Counted from the first letter of the stretch, positions 42,051 through 52,259 are shown. The stretch: 64,000 nt of DNA from Symbiodinium natans (GCA_905221605.1 CAJNDS010002471.1:80001-144000), one strand, 5' to 3'. The notes: generated from the letters alone by a model not told the origin. Translations and numbers: made by a program.

Positions 42051-42148
42051 AAAACCCCTGAATTAAGGAATATACCCTAATCTATACTAAGGATCCTTAT
42101 TAGGAATTAAGGTATATACCTTAATTAAGGGGTTTTGGAAGATCTGGG
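42051..42148. mobile_element. Palindromic element (copy 6), left end damaged
   Basis: The right arm is complete (AAGGGGTTTTGGAAGATCTGGG in part). The left arm starts at AAAACCCCTGAATTAAGG because the outer 14 bases are altered. Confidence 0.5.
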
Positions 42149-42473
42149 TACCTCATCGCCGACCTGCTCGTCTAGTTCTGGGTGGTTAGGCAAACAGGCA
42201 CGTTCGCTCTTTTGGCCTACGTGTAAGCCCACAGCCAGGGAGGAAACCTACATAGCTAAAGCACCCATCCCGAAAGCAACCTACACGGAACGTGAACATG
42301 CTGCAGTAGAATCGTTGATGCTGAGGGCCTGTGATGTTGGGGGTTCTTGTAAAGGCCAGCATGGACCTTGCTATGTTAAGGCTCGAAAAAAAACATGCTC
42401 TAGAAAGCCATACCTCGCATCATCTCTTGTGTCCACGACTCATGACTCCAAAAGCCCTGTTCCACCTTAAGCC

Positions 42474-42556
42474 CTAAACTCCTAAACTCCTAAACTCCTA
42501 AACTCCTAAACTCCTAAACTCCTAAACTCCTAAACTCCTAAACTCCCAAACTCCTA
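42474..42556 (-). repeat. Uniform array of the 8-base unit CTAAACTC
   Basis: About ten units of CTAAACTC, differing from the telomeric unit by one substitution and one extra base, then two ordinary CCCTAAA units. Confidence 0.5.
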
Positions 42557-42717
42557 AACCCTAAACCCTGTTGCCTTGGACGGAAGCATTGGGACGCGGA
42601 ACCACATGGTCAGCGAATACTTGTTGATGCGGCGGTCTGAGTTTCCATTCGGCGCGAGCCTTTGGGAACTTCTGGGCAATGACTCCAACACACCAACAAG
42701 TGTCAAAAAACCCTCAG

Positions 42718-42810
42718 GTAAACCCTAAACCCTAAACCCTAAACCCTAAACCCCTAAACCCTAAACCCTAAACCCTAAACCCTAAACCCTAAACCCTAAA
42801 CCCTAAACCC
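42718..42810 (-). repeat. Telomeric array (CCCTAAA)n
   Basis: About thirteen units with one CCCCTAAA, ending in a T run. Confidence 0.5.
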
Positions 42811-43441
42811 TACTTTTTTCGCACCCATGCGCCCCTCAAATTTCAAAGCATACTGAGAAAAACCAAGAGAGAAAGCCGTGGAGCTGGACTCGCTGTACCG
42901 CCAGGCCAGCCCGAGCATCGAAGAGGAGGAAGTTTTTGCCTAGGGTTTAGGGTTTAGGGCTTAGGGTTTAGGGTTTAGGGTGGCACCATGGAGCTAAACT
43001 CTCATGTGCCAGGCCCAGCCCCTTGCAACCCCTCCTTCGGAGTTTTAGGGCCTGCGCTCTCACAACTGGCACTTGTAGTACTTGCCACCCCTAAGGTAAG
43101 AAGGGTTTCGACTCCCCCTGGGGTTTTGGAGCGTTGGGGCTTTGACTCTTGTGAAGCTTTCTTGAGGAAGGCAAGCAGGGCACACCTGCAGTGTCAGATC
43201 GCTCTAATTGTCAACATCCCAGGCTCTGGCAAAATCCCTGTCGCTTAGCAGGGCCGACCAGCTCAGCACAAGACTCTTGATTCATTCTGTGGGCCTGTGC
43301 TACTCCAGCAACCCATCAGAACATCAGAAACCCTCTTCATCTGCTCTCACATCTGGTTTTGGTCATTTTTATAGAACCCTAAACCCTAAACCCTAAACCT
43401 TAAACCCTTTTTGCCCCAAACCCGAAACCCTAAACCCTCGC

Positions 43442-43507
43442 AGCTTGCTGGTCTTCAGGCGAGCGGCCGCCCTTGGTGCCCCAGGACTCGGGGATGAGAT
43501 CCACCAC
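43442..43507 (-). CDS. Putative exon whose donor touches a telomeric array
   Basis: Twenty-two codons, phase 0: VVDLIPESWGTKGGRSPEDQ and QA. The acceptor is CTCTGAG|G and the donor GCT|GCGAGGGTTTAGGG, a GC donor five bases from the first TTTAGGG unit. Function is unknown. Confidence 0.5.
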
Positions 43508-43616
43508 CTCAGAGCAGGTGCAGTTTCGGATTGTGATGTTTTCCGCTATGCTAGCAGTCCTTAATTCATTGGGATCAAAGCAAGGGGTACTATAATCCCT
43601 ATCAAGGACTGCTCCC

Positions 43617-43707
43617 TAACCCTAAACCCTAAACCCTAAACCCTAAACCCTAAACCCTAAACCCTAAACCCTATAGGGTTTAGGGTTTAGGGTTTAGGGC
43701 TTAGGGG
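43617..43707. repeat. Inverted telomeric junction, C-strand then G-strand
   Basis: Eight CCCTAAA units run into CCCTATAGGG and then four TTTAGGG units. The mirror point is near 43673. Confidence 0.5.
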
Positions 43708-44130
43708 TTTCACAGGGCTTCGGCTGGAGCTCTGGGTCCGCAGTTGACTTGCCCAAACATCAAAAACAAGACTTAGCAAGTGGACGCACTGTAGATGCCC
43801 AGGTGCTCCAAGCGCAAAGGTGTCCTGTGTCAAGACATGCGTCAACTATCGGGTGTAGGGTTTAGGGTTTAGGGCTAGCCTGTAGCTATACCTGTTGCCC
43901 AACTGCACGCAAAGCCCAAGCTGGAACAAGCCCGGCGAAGAAACTGCCTATTTCAAAAAGTGCATCCTTAGTTCTGGGGGGGGGGGGGGGGGGGGGGGGG
44001 CTGCACAAAATGAAATGCAAGCGGCCACAGTGCCCAGGAGGTGGTGAGACATGGTTTCGAAGGAAATCAGTCCGATTCCCGTGAGCGTTGGCGGACATGA
44101 AAGCTCAAGAACAACAGTCACATTAGGTGG

Positions 44131-44228
44131 TTGTCAAAATGATGGCCCCTTTTTTTTGGATCCCTATTAGAATACGGCACCTAGTATTTAGGGTACCCCA
44201 AGAGGGATCATAATTTTGACAACCACCC
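44131..44228. mobile_element. GTTGTCAAAA-family element (copy 3)
   Basis: Ends GGTGGTTGTCAAAATGATGG and ATCATAATTTTGACAACCACC are inverted. The interior has AATACGGCACCTAGTATT, shared with copies at 15006 and 41339 in reverse. Confidence 0.5.
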
Positions 44229-44879
44229 ACATACATTCACGAGGTTTGGCTGCCATTTCCACCCCCCCCTCCCTCTGGCGACTGAGGGTTTGGAAATGCC
44301 AAACTCCTTCTCAAACCCTAAACCCTAAACCCTAAACCCTAAACCCTAAACCCTTGGGCGGCTTCCCCTCCCGTAGCTGCTGTTAGCGTTTCCACTGCAG
44401 ATCCGCCTTGTTGACGCCTGGGACCCTGGCCCGCAGGATGCCCCCAACACCCTATTTCTATACTCCCCCTTGGAACCTTAATAACAATAATATGTTTAAC
44501 ATCCTCTTGGGTTTTATATAAAAACAATAAATAAAAAAAAAAACAATTCCCAAGGGGGACCGGGATATAGGTTTTGTATCCAGGCCTCTCGAAGCATGCT
44601 TGTAAGCGCGCACCAGAGTGTTGGTGGCACAAGACACAACACTGGATAATGCACAAGTCGCAAGCTCCTAGCACTCGTGACGAGGAAACCATATGACACG
44701 CACACTGCGCGAACTGTTTCCACCAGGAAGAACTTGTTGAGAAGGTGCTGAAAATGTCCGAATGCCAGTGCTGCAACTCAGCGCATTTTGCATGATACAT
44801 GTCCTCGTGCATGTGTCTCACTAACCGTGCGAACATGCGTCAGGAACTCCCCAAAACTGTGGATGCCCCAAACCCCTAA

Positions 44880-45040
44880 ACCCGAGAACCCCTGCGAATC
44901 CTTCGGCAGGAGCTGGCCACGGAAATCCCACTCGCCATAACCTTCCCAAGGGTGCTGTGGCGGGCTGCTTTTTGCCAGGCAGACTACGTTTGCGCAGCTT
45001 ATTTGACCAAAACAAGCTTTACAACACGGCGACACTCATG
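44880..45040 (+). CDS. Possible exon to stop
   Basis: The frame reads REPLRILRQELATEIPLAIT and FPRVLWRAAFCQADY to TGA. It follows CCCCTAAACCCGAG. The other strand is open as well. Weak support. Confidence 0.5.
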
Positions 45041-47211
45041 AACCCATTCGCCCTTTCCCCCGGTTCTGGGGAGGTCTGCCCCTTTTGGAATTGGAGAGGG
45101 GTTAGGGTGGGATTTGGGGGGGGGTGGGTGGCGTGAATCCTAAGGGGGTGAGGATTGTTGAGGCCGGATTGTATTTGTGCGGTGTATCAGAAAAAGTCAG
45201 CCCATGCCGCAACTCCCGACCCTCCCTCCCCCCACCCCCCCACCTGCAACATCCCCAATGTGGCCCGGACCCCATATTGAATCTTAAGCTGGGAAGGGGG
45301 GGGGGGGAGCATAAATACTGGGGGGGGATTCTTAACCTGGTATTTCTTAACCTTGCAATTTATGGCCCTGGCACCTTCTCCATAGGCAGGGTTCATGCCC
45401 AGCTCCTCTTCCACAAGCACCTACACAGGCTCGGCTGGCCGACTTGTCTTACGTAGTAGCATCGCGCACCTTTTGCTTGTGGATACTGGTAGTTCGGGGC
45501 TCAAGGATTTCAGATCTTCAACACCGACCGCGCGGCTTCATATCATAAACATCCAAAGTAGAGGGGCTCCTGACCTTGGGGACTGACTAGGGCAGTCCTG
45601 TGGAACTGCAAAGAACCTCGGTTGCAGTAGCAGCGAAGTGCGTAGGGTCTCGCCGCTGTTTAAGGCGAAACGCTTCGGCCTTCATCCCTGTCATCGACTT
45701 CAGGGCCTCCTTTTCCCAACCCGCCCCCAAAAAGAACCACACCCATATTTGCTTTACAAACCCTGACGCCTTGAACCCCAAAAGCCCTCACTTCACTGCA
45801 CCGGCCGGGGCAGCCCGGCCTCAATCGCCTCCTCAACTTCTGCCTGGCAGGGAGAGGGAGGGAAGAGAGGGCAGAGAGGGAAGGGAGGGAAGGGAGGGAA
45901 GAGAGGGAAGGGAGGGAAGGGAGGGAAGGGAGGGAAGGAAGGGAGGAAGGGAGGGAGGGAGGGGGAAGGGAGGGAAGGGAGGGAAGGGAGGGAAGGGAGG
46001 AAGGAGGGAAGGGAGGGAAGGGAGGGAGGGAAGGGAGGGAGGAGGGAAGGGAGGGAAGGGAGGGAAGGGAGGGAGGGGAGGAGGGAGGGAAGGGAGGGAA
46101 GGGAGGGAAGGGAGGGAAGGGAGGGAAGGGAGGGGAGGGAGAGAGGACAGAGAGGGAAGGGTTGGAAGAGGAGGCCCGGGAGGGCAGGGAGGGGAGGGCA
46201 GGGAGGGCAGGAGGGAAGCGACGGAAGGGAGGGCAGGGAGGGAAGAGAGGGCAGGGAGAGGAGAAAGAAGGACTAGGTTCCTTTGATTTTTTTGTTTCCT
46301 CCGGATTAGGTCCGGTTTGAAGGGCTACGGGGCATTGGTCGATGGGCCTTTGCCACGATCTGTTTTTGCCACCCGCACTGCACACACCACACGGGGTTCG
46401 AGGCTACGAGGTCGCAAAAGGCTGGGGTCCGCCAGCCAATGCCACGGGTGGTAAGGTGTTGGGTTCTTGTGGGCTTGTCGGTGTTTACTCCCAAGCATAA
46501 ACACCCTGAGGCTTCGGGCTCGGAACCTAGACGAATCTTACGGGTTCTACGGTTTATTTCGGGCACTTCGTTCTTCTTGGGGTTGAGATAGATCCCCATC
46601 CTACATAATGGCTTCAGGCTGCAGATTGCAGACCTTGACCTCCGGAAGAATCTAGCCACTCTGGAGCTTACATTGGCGTAGCCTGCCAACCTCTACTCTC
46701 AACCAGACGCATTGGGGGGGGGGGGGTATGCTGAACGATGAGGTGGCCCTTGTTTTGATGATGGAAGTCCTGCGCAACCTTACTCAGCCCAGCTTGTCAT
46801 ACCCAGCTCCCAGAACTCCAGCCCCCAATCTCAGTTCTCAAAACTATGGTCCCTTTTGGGGTTGCTATTACAAAGCGGCCCCTATTACTTCGGTTATCCA
46901 AATAGGAGCCATCATGATGAGAACTGACCCAATTATGTTGCTGTTGACGGGATTTCAAACTTCGTCTTGGAATGCACTAGATGTCTGGTACTGCCGGGGC
47001 GTGGGACCCGTCTCACTACACCATGCAGGATTTATATGATCCACCGTGCTGACCAGCAAACTGTGACAGTGAACCCTAAAATCTAAACCCTATCAACCCT
47101 AAACCCTTTTTGCTTCAGGGCTCCTGTGGTAGCTTGCCAAACCCTAAACCCTAAACCCTAAATCCTAAACCCTAAACCCTAAACCCTCAACCAGAACCCT
47201 AAACCCTAAAC
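45041..47211. other. Spacer dominated by a polypurine tract
   Basis: G-rich runs lie at 45114-45130 and 45295-45330. The polypurine array at 45849-46262 is listed separately. 46306-46689 is open on the minus strand but unproven. A G run lies at 46714-46726. A GTTGTCAAAA-related element lies at 46834-46935 (TTCTCAAAACTATGGTCCC to CATGATGAGAACTG). Arrays lie at 47094-47108 and 47139-47211. Confidence 0.5.
45849..46262 (+). repeat. Long GGGAGGGAA polypurine array
   Basis: About 410 bases almost without pyrimidines, built from GGGAGGGAAGG-type units with GAGAGG interruptions. It can form G-quadruplex or triplex structures. The long Gly/Arg/Glu or Pro/Ser frames across it are produced by the repeat. 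Confidence 0.5.
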
Positions 47212-47283
47212 CTCTGCTCGCGCCTTCGCGCGTGCCTCCTCTGCCTCGTGGCGCTTGGCGGCCGCGCGGCGCTCCAGGAGCTC
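47212..47283 (-). CDS. Putative coiled-coil exon with telomeric donor
   Basis: Twenty-four codons, phase 0: ELLERRAAAKRHEAEEARAK and ARAE. The acceptor is CAACAAG|G after CCCTAAATTACGC, and the donor GAG|GTTTAGGG is the first unit of an array. The sequence is a typical charged helix. The opposite strand is also open but gives Ala/Arg/Leu sequence of poor quality. Confidence 0.5.
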
Positions 47284-49389
47284 CTTGTTGAGGAGCGTAA
47301 TTTAGGGTTTAGGGCTAGGGTTTAGGGTTTAGGGTTTAGGATTTAGGGTTTCAACTTTAGGGTTTAGCGTTTGGGGTTTAAACTTTAGGGTTTAGGGTTT
47401 AGGGTTTGGGGTTTCGGGTTGAGGGAACCAATGTGCTTCCGGAGCAGGGAGAAGGGCGCAAAGGTTGGGATCGTCCTCCTCGATTTCGTCGGGTCTAACC
47501 TTGGCTGTCCAGCGTTAGGGAGAGAAGGCGTCTTTCCCCCAAATAGTCTGGCAACAGGTAAGGAGGATATGTGGTTAAAGTGCTGGCGCAGCGCACACGG
47601 AAGTTCCGCGAATGTCGCCGAGGGCGTGGAGCTCGTCGCAAATCGCATGGGGTTCGAAGGTCACAAATGGCACTCACGCGTACGTCCTGCACGCATTCAG
47701 TGGTCCAAATCGCGCTCCCTGGTCCAGTGCACTTTGGGAATCTTGAGTCGCGCCATGTCACGAAAACTTGGAAAGGTAATATAGGTGTCGGAATAATTAC
47801 TAATTGTATCCCCTGATGGTCCCTATATGATTCTACTACAATATCCCCAAAACCCTATTCTAATTATTCAGACCCCCATAGTACTTTCCCCTGCCTCTCT
47901 GACTCTTGGAGAGCTCCGCTTCACGCGTCTGTTCTATACGGCGATGTTTTGCAGTTCGCATTGTTCGAAGGCACGGTCCCGTATGTGTGCTTGTCGTGAA
48001 GTGCAAAACTTTTGTCGCTTTTGGATCGTTTGGGTCTTGGCTCGCGGCATTCGCGCTCCTGCCACAGTCCCGCGCTCTGTCGTGGAGCGTCGGGCAATTG
48101 GGAGCTTTCCAGCCTAAGTCCTGCACGCATTCCGCGATCGAAATCGCGCTTCCGCCTCAGTCTGCGCATGCAGAGCTACCCTGGCATTTGCGACGTACCA
48201 TCGTCGCTGTCTTTCGCTGTTTGGGGGCTCTGCTAGCATAATTCAGAATTTGGTGGCAGAGCGCTTGCGGCTGGGATTTCGGGGTGAAGTTTAGGATCCA
48301 ACATTCTGGCCTGCTCTTCACACGATCCTCGCCTGAACAAACATCTCACGAAGACCCCTGCAAAATCCCATGCTTCACCCGAAATACCAGACTCCGTCTT
48401 TCAAGCCTTTACAAACCTCTCAATCACAATGTTGTAATGTAGGGGCCGTAATTGATAACTAGAACAGAGTGTTTATTAGAGGGACCGTAAATACTACTAC
48501 TAATTATTCCGACCCCTTAGTAAGCTCGTGCATCAATCTTCTTCCAAGGCAGGGGGGCAATATCGCTGGTGTGACGATAAAGCTGCGGCGGCACCGCGCC
48601 AGGGAGGGGCGTCTGCTCCGAAGTCCTTGGATCTTTGACATCTTCAACAAAGCATAAACCCGGGAGCCTAGCAAACCCAGAACAAACCCGTGTTCCTTGA
48701 AGGTGTTGCTGAGTCGGAAAACTTTAATGAAGCCCCTTGCTACAAGGCGAAGAAGCACACCAGATCAATGTGGCCCCTGAGAAGCATACAAAATGTAAGC
48801 ACCATGCTACTTCAACAATGACTGCACATGAAGCGCTGGGCACCCAAGAATCCTTCAACTCCTGCAAGACGCTAAGCCAAAGGTGCGGTGGGTTCACCGA
48901 CTGGACACGCTCGGGTTCCTGGGGTGCCTTGGACAAAAAGGCTCGGGTCTTAAGGGTCCAACTCAACACAAACAGTTAGAACACAGCAGAAACAAACACT
49001 AAGTCACTAAAACCCCACGTAAAACCTGATATGCCATGGACTGTCACTTGAGGGTCCTTGCCGAGACCGCGTGGAATCATGTCGGGCACTGGGCTGCTGC
49101 ACGAGATGCAGGGTTGCAGTTGTGGGTCAATTGCTTGTGACAATTCATCTGGGTGCGCGCGTTCTTTTTTCTAGGTCACGCAGTCTACGAACCATGCTCG
49201 CCCCACATGTCATCCCGAATCGCAGCCCTACATCCCCCAACTGTTGACTCCCCAAGCTCCGGCGAAAAAAACCGAAACTTGCAGGGCCACCCCCCCTATC
49301 TATGATCGACCCTATATCAACCCTAAGCCCGAAACGGAAGAAAAAAAAACCGACGCAATCCCCGGATTTCTTCGCCTCCGGCTGCGCGG

Positions 49390-49608
49390 GCGGCCGGTCC
49401 GCCGTGAGCGCCGCTGGGTCAGCGGACAGGGCAACGGCGGGCACGTGGCCCAAGCCTTTCGGAGACTGAAAATCTAGTTGCAGTAAGCCTGCCGGTTTCT
49501 TCTCGCAATCCGAGCCGAACTGAGGTTGACAGGGTTTTGATTGCGCGGCATGCTCGTGGGAGCCCGCAGAACCAAGAAAGATAGCGGCCAATGCTGCAGC
49601 ATCTGAAA
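49390..49608 (-). CDS. Possible first or second exon, secretory-like start
   Basis: After TTTTTTCAG the minus strand reads AALAAIFLGSAGSHEHAAQS and then SPKGLGHVPAVALSADPAAL. The start resembles a short hydrophobic leader. The 3' edge is not defined. Function is unknown; the frame is open for 148 codons downstream, but its last third is less protein-like. Confidence 0.5.
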
Positions 49609-50576
49609 AAAGAAGCCTCAGCGTGGCAAGCGCCGCTCGTCCATATAATATTTAATATATAGTAATTACTATATAATAACGATATAAATATATTCAATAT
49701 ATAAGGTAGCCCTATATAGACCGAGAGAAAACCAACTCTGCACCGCCAATCATCAACAGTGCGCGCCCAACTCCTCCAACCCCATGCAATCAATCCCTGC
49801 TTACAGCTGAGTTGCCTAGGAGAGCATCCACCTGGAGTTTGCAGAAGGCGAAGAACCTGACAAGATGTCCAAAGGCATACTTATTCACTGGCACCCACCC
49901 CCCCCCCCGCCCCCCCTAGACCCTACTAAGCCCTAAACCCTCAATCCCGAACCCCCAAAGCCCTAAACCCCGTCTAGCAGGCTGCTCTGCAGGGCTACTG
50001 CTCTTGTGTGACCAGTGGTACTTTTAGGGCCGAGGCTTCCGCTCTTTTTTCTGGTTGTTTGGGTGCAGGCTTGCAGACTTGAACCCCCAATTTAGTTTGA
50101 TAGGAACGGTACTCCACGTCCCACTCGCTTCATCTTGTTGGGTTCAACACACCAAGCCATACACACTTTCAAAAGGTCACATTCAATACGAACCACTAGA
50201 CAGAAAATAGCACATATTCCTGAAACGACTAGGAACTCCGCAACGCGCCTGGTCTTCCAAACTCCATTGCGCACCTTCTACATATGCTCCTATACGAAGA
50301 ACTTCAAGAACTTTATTGCGCTCTAAACCTGCAAGTTCTGGCTCCCGCCAACTGGCTGCAGTAAGGCTCCCAAAGTCAGTCCCGTCGAGTGGCTCAGCGT
50401 AGTCCGCGCAATGGTTTCCCGTGGTGTCAACCGCTTCAATCCTTGCAGCTTCCGCAAGTACTGGACAGGTGCGGGGCAAGGGTTTAGGGTTTAGGGTTTA
50501 GGGTTTAGGGTTTAGGGCTTAGGGTTTAGGGTTTAGGGTTTAGGGTTTAGGGTTTAGGGTTTAGGGTTTGGGGTGG

Positions 50577-50656
50577 TATATACCCTGATTCCTAATAAGG
50601 ATCCTTAGTATAAATTAGGGTATATTCCTTAATTAAGGGGGTTTGGAAGATCTGGG
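50577..50656. mobile_element. Palindromic element (copy 7), left third lost to a telomeric array
   Basis: The right 80 bases are intact to GGAAGATCTGGG. The left arm is cut at GGTATATACCC, where a TTTAGGG array begins. Confidence 0.5.
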
Positions 50657-50981
50657 TAGAGAAGCAGGGGCTTTGGGAAAAAAAGGAGGCGAAGGTGCGA
50701 CACAGAGACAGAGGCTGCCCCCCTGAACCCTAAACCCTAAACCTAAACCCTAAACCCTAAACCCTGAACCCTAAACCCTAAACCCTAAACCCTAAACCCT
50801 AAACCCTAAACCCTAAACCCTAAACCCTAAACCCTAAACCCTAAATAGAGAACTGCCGCACAAGAAGGGGACGTTGCAAAGGTCGGGAGTCCAGTTCGCC
50901 ACCTCGAAGGCATCGAAGGCGAACCCCAACTCTCGCAAAGCTCGGCACCTGAGAGGGTTTAGGGTTTATAGGGTTTAGGGT

Positions 50982-51053
50982 TTATAACATGCGGCACTGG
51001 AATGTCGGGGCTGCCAGGGCAAGGGTTTACGGTTTGGGGTTTAGGGTTTAGGG
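50982..51053 (+). repeat. Left part of composite telomeric tandem array
   Basis: It contains ATAACATGCGGCACTGGAAT and GCTGCCAGGGCAAGGG followed by telomeric units. The same composite unit recurs to the right of the Copia element at 61078, 61251 and 61407. Confidence 0.5.
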
Positions 51054-51282
51054 TGCGGAGCTGCAATTGGTATTGTAGAAAGGAGTTGGTATTGGAAGTT
51101 GAAGGGTCAATGAACCCGGTAATCTTTGGCTCAAGCCATGACCAAAGCGGTCAAAGGTTTCGTAAAAAGTGTGCCCTTGGTTTGGGGTCTTGTTGTTCGG
51201 TTGTTGGTTGTTCCAGGGGTATTAAGGGCTTCTGTTGGGGTTGACTGTTTTGTTCCCTGTCCTCCTTCGGTTGCCCCCCGTA
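51054..51282 (+). repeat. 5' LTR (229 bp)
   Basis: Starts TGCGGAGC and ends CCCCCCGTA; the five outer bases TGCGG and CCGTA are imperfect inverted copies. It holds CCGGTAATCTTTGGCTCAAG at 51116-51135, which resembles the dinoflagellate spliced leader tail. Confidence 0.5.
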
Positions 51283-51297
51283 GGTTATGAGCCCAAA
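51283..51297 (+). promoter_or_regulatory. Primer-binding site for a half-tRNA (initiator Met)
   Basis: GGTTATGAGCCC directly follows the LTR. It is complementary to GGGCTCATAACC, the anticodon stem-loop of initiator tRNA-Met, not to a tRNA 3' end. Priming from a cleaved initiator tRNA is known for Drosophila copia and yeast Ty5. Confidence 0.5.
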
Positions 51298-51344
51298 TTA
51301 GGCTTCCTGCGGAATTGGTAAAGATTTTTCGTTTGTTTAACGCC

Positions 51345-52259
51345 ATGGACATGATGCGGCGTCGCTCTGAGCCTGGACTGTCGCCAACGGCCAATGAAGC
51401 CGAAGGAAATCGCGGTGATGGGGGTGATGAACGACAACAAATGGTACAAGCGCTGACAGATGGTAGGGAGGTTGCAATGATACAACCAACGCCTCAGGTG
51501 GAAAACGAAGTGGTTCCGGTTCAAGCAGCAAATCCTTTCTGGAGCGAGTGGGCTCAAGAAGAAATGAGACTTAGGCAATCAAGGCCGGCAAGTCTTCCCG
51601 CGAGCGGAGGGGATAGAAGTGGTGAAGGTACGAGGAGGCCGCCTTCGCTGCAAGATCTTTTGGGTCAGGAACCTGCACCTGTTGAGAGACCATCGTCAGG
51701 CTTAATGGGCCAGATGGAACGAGGTACTATTGGTGGAGTGCAAGCCGACGAAGAACTCATTCCTGATGTTAGTGGTGAAGAGCAAACTGAAGATATGGCG
51801 GTGGTAAAGCGTGCGCTGAAAGAGTTGCTTGTGCAAACAAAGGAGCTGGGGAACAGGTTGCATCGGGTGGAGGAGAAAAGCTATACCTCTGCTGCATCTG
51901 GGTCAGCTTCAAGGGCACGGAGCTCTGGAGTGGTGGACGCAAACACGGCATATCCTCTAGGAATGACTCCAGAGAAGCAGTACCTGCCAGGACAAGTTTT
52001 CTACACGGATGGTATGGGTGGTTTTTGGACTGTGTTGCCGGATGGGTCATGGCTGCCTATTGAGGGCTACGACCTGCCAAAGGGTTGTGATCTTCAATCC
52101 TTGCCTGGGTCCAGGAAGGGGGATGTTCAAGTGGAGGATGAAAAAGAAGTGCCAATGATGCATGTAGCTGAAGGGAAGAAACCCTCCAGATTGCCTCCAT
52201 TGAATTACCCCACGGGAGGTCCTGCAAGTGGTGGATATGCAAGTGGACCACCTGGTTAA
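51345..52259 (+). CDS. gag: Gag N-terminal region of the Copia element
   Basis: The start ATG at 51345 is the first in good context (GCCATGG), 48 bases after the primer site. The product is hydrophilic and low in structure: MDMMRRRSEPGLSPTANEAE at the start, a Gln/Glu-rich middle, and a helix MAVVKRALKELLVQTKELGN typical of a coiled coil. A Trp-rich motif (TDGMGGFWTVLPDGSWLPIE) follows near 52005. The frame ends at TAA (52257-52259), inside GGTTAAAAAACA. The next Gag part continues in the +1 frame from this point, so either a one-base change or a +1 shift at GGT-TAA links them. Confidence 0.5.
   Translation: MDMMRRRSEPGLSPTANEAEGNRGDGGDERQQMVQALTDGREVAMIQPTPQVENEVVPVQAANPFWSEWAQEEMRLRQSRPASLPASGGDRSGEGTRRPPSLQDLLGQEPAPVERPSSGLMGQMERGTIGGVQADEELIPDVSGEEQTEDMAVVKRALKELLVQTKELGNRLHRVEEKSYTSAASGSASRARSSGVVDANTAYPLGMTPEKQYLPGQVFYTDGMGGFWTVLPDGSWLPIEGYDLPKGCDLQSLPGSRKGDVQVEDEKEVPMMHVAEGKKPSRLPPLNYPTGGPASGGYASGPPG

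Larger units (their letters stand above)
41456..43441. other. Stretch rich in inverted-repeat elements and variant arrays
   Basis: Two palindromic elements (41557-41666, 42051-42148) bracket another element at 41806-41908 with ends TTTCCCGAAATGGGGGGCAC and GTGCCCCTTTT-like inverted forms. That element is related to the intron piece at 3803-3872. A uniform 8-base array lies at 42474-42556, ordinary arrays at 42718-42810 and 42942-42980. A long plus frame 42988-43396 is unproven. Confidence 0.5.
43508..44879. other. Spacer with inverted telomeric junction and elements
   Basis: 43617-43707 is a C-strand array joined directly to a G-strand array. A G run lies at 43976-44000. Elements of the GTTGTCAAAA family (44131-44228) and an inverted repeat with CCCCCTTGGAA and TTCCCAAGGGGG (44452-44572) are present. 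44339-44836 is open on the minus strand without splice support. Confidence 0.5.
47284..51053. other. Mixed stretch up to the Copia element
   Basis: Variant arrays lie at 47302-47420. Inverted-repeat elements with GAATAATTA ends lie near 47780-47885 and 48435-48525. 47419-48240 is open on both strands. 49610-49710 is AT-rich. C runs lie near 49900. Telomeric arrays lie at 50482-50572 and 50722-50846. 50944-51053 is composite telomeric repeat sequence into which the Copia element inserted. Confidence 0.5.

Noticed and set aside
45660-46385. Open frames of over 220 codons on both strands
   Set aside because: They lie across the GGGAGGGAA array; a purine-only strand cannot contain TAA/TAG/TGA in the pyrimidine-needing frames, so openness carries no information.
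47419-48241. Overlapping frames of 80-121 codons on both strands
   Set aside because: No splice signals or recognisable domains, and both strands are equally open.
50085-50340. Possible structured RNA
   Set aside because: No conserved tRNA, rRNA or snRNA motif could be recognised by eye; a covariance-model search would be needed.
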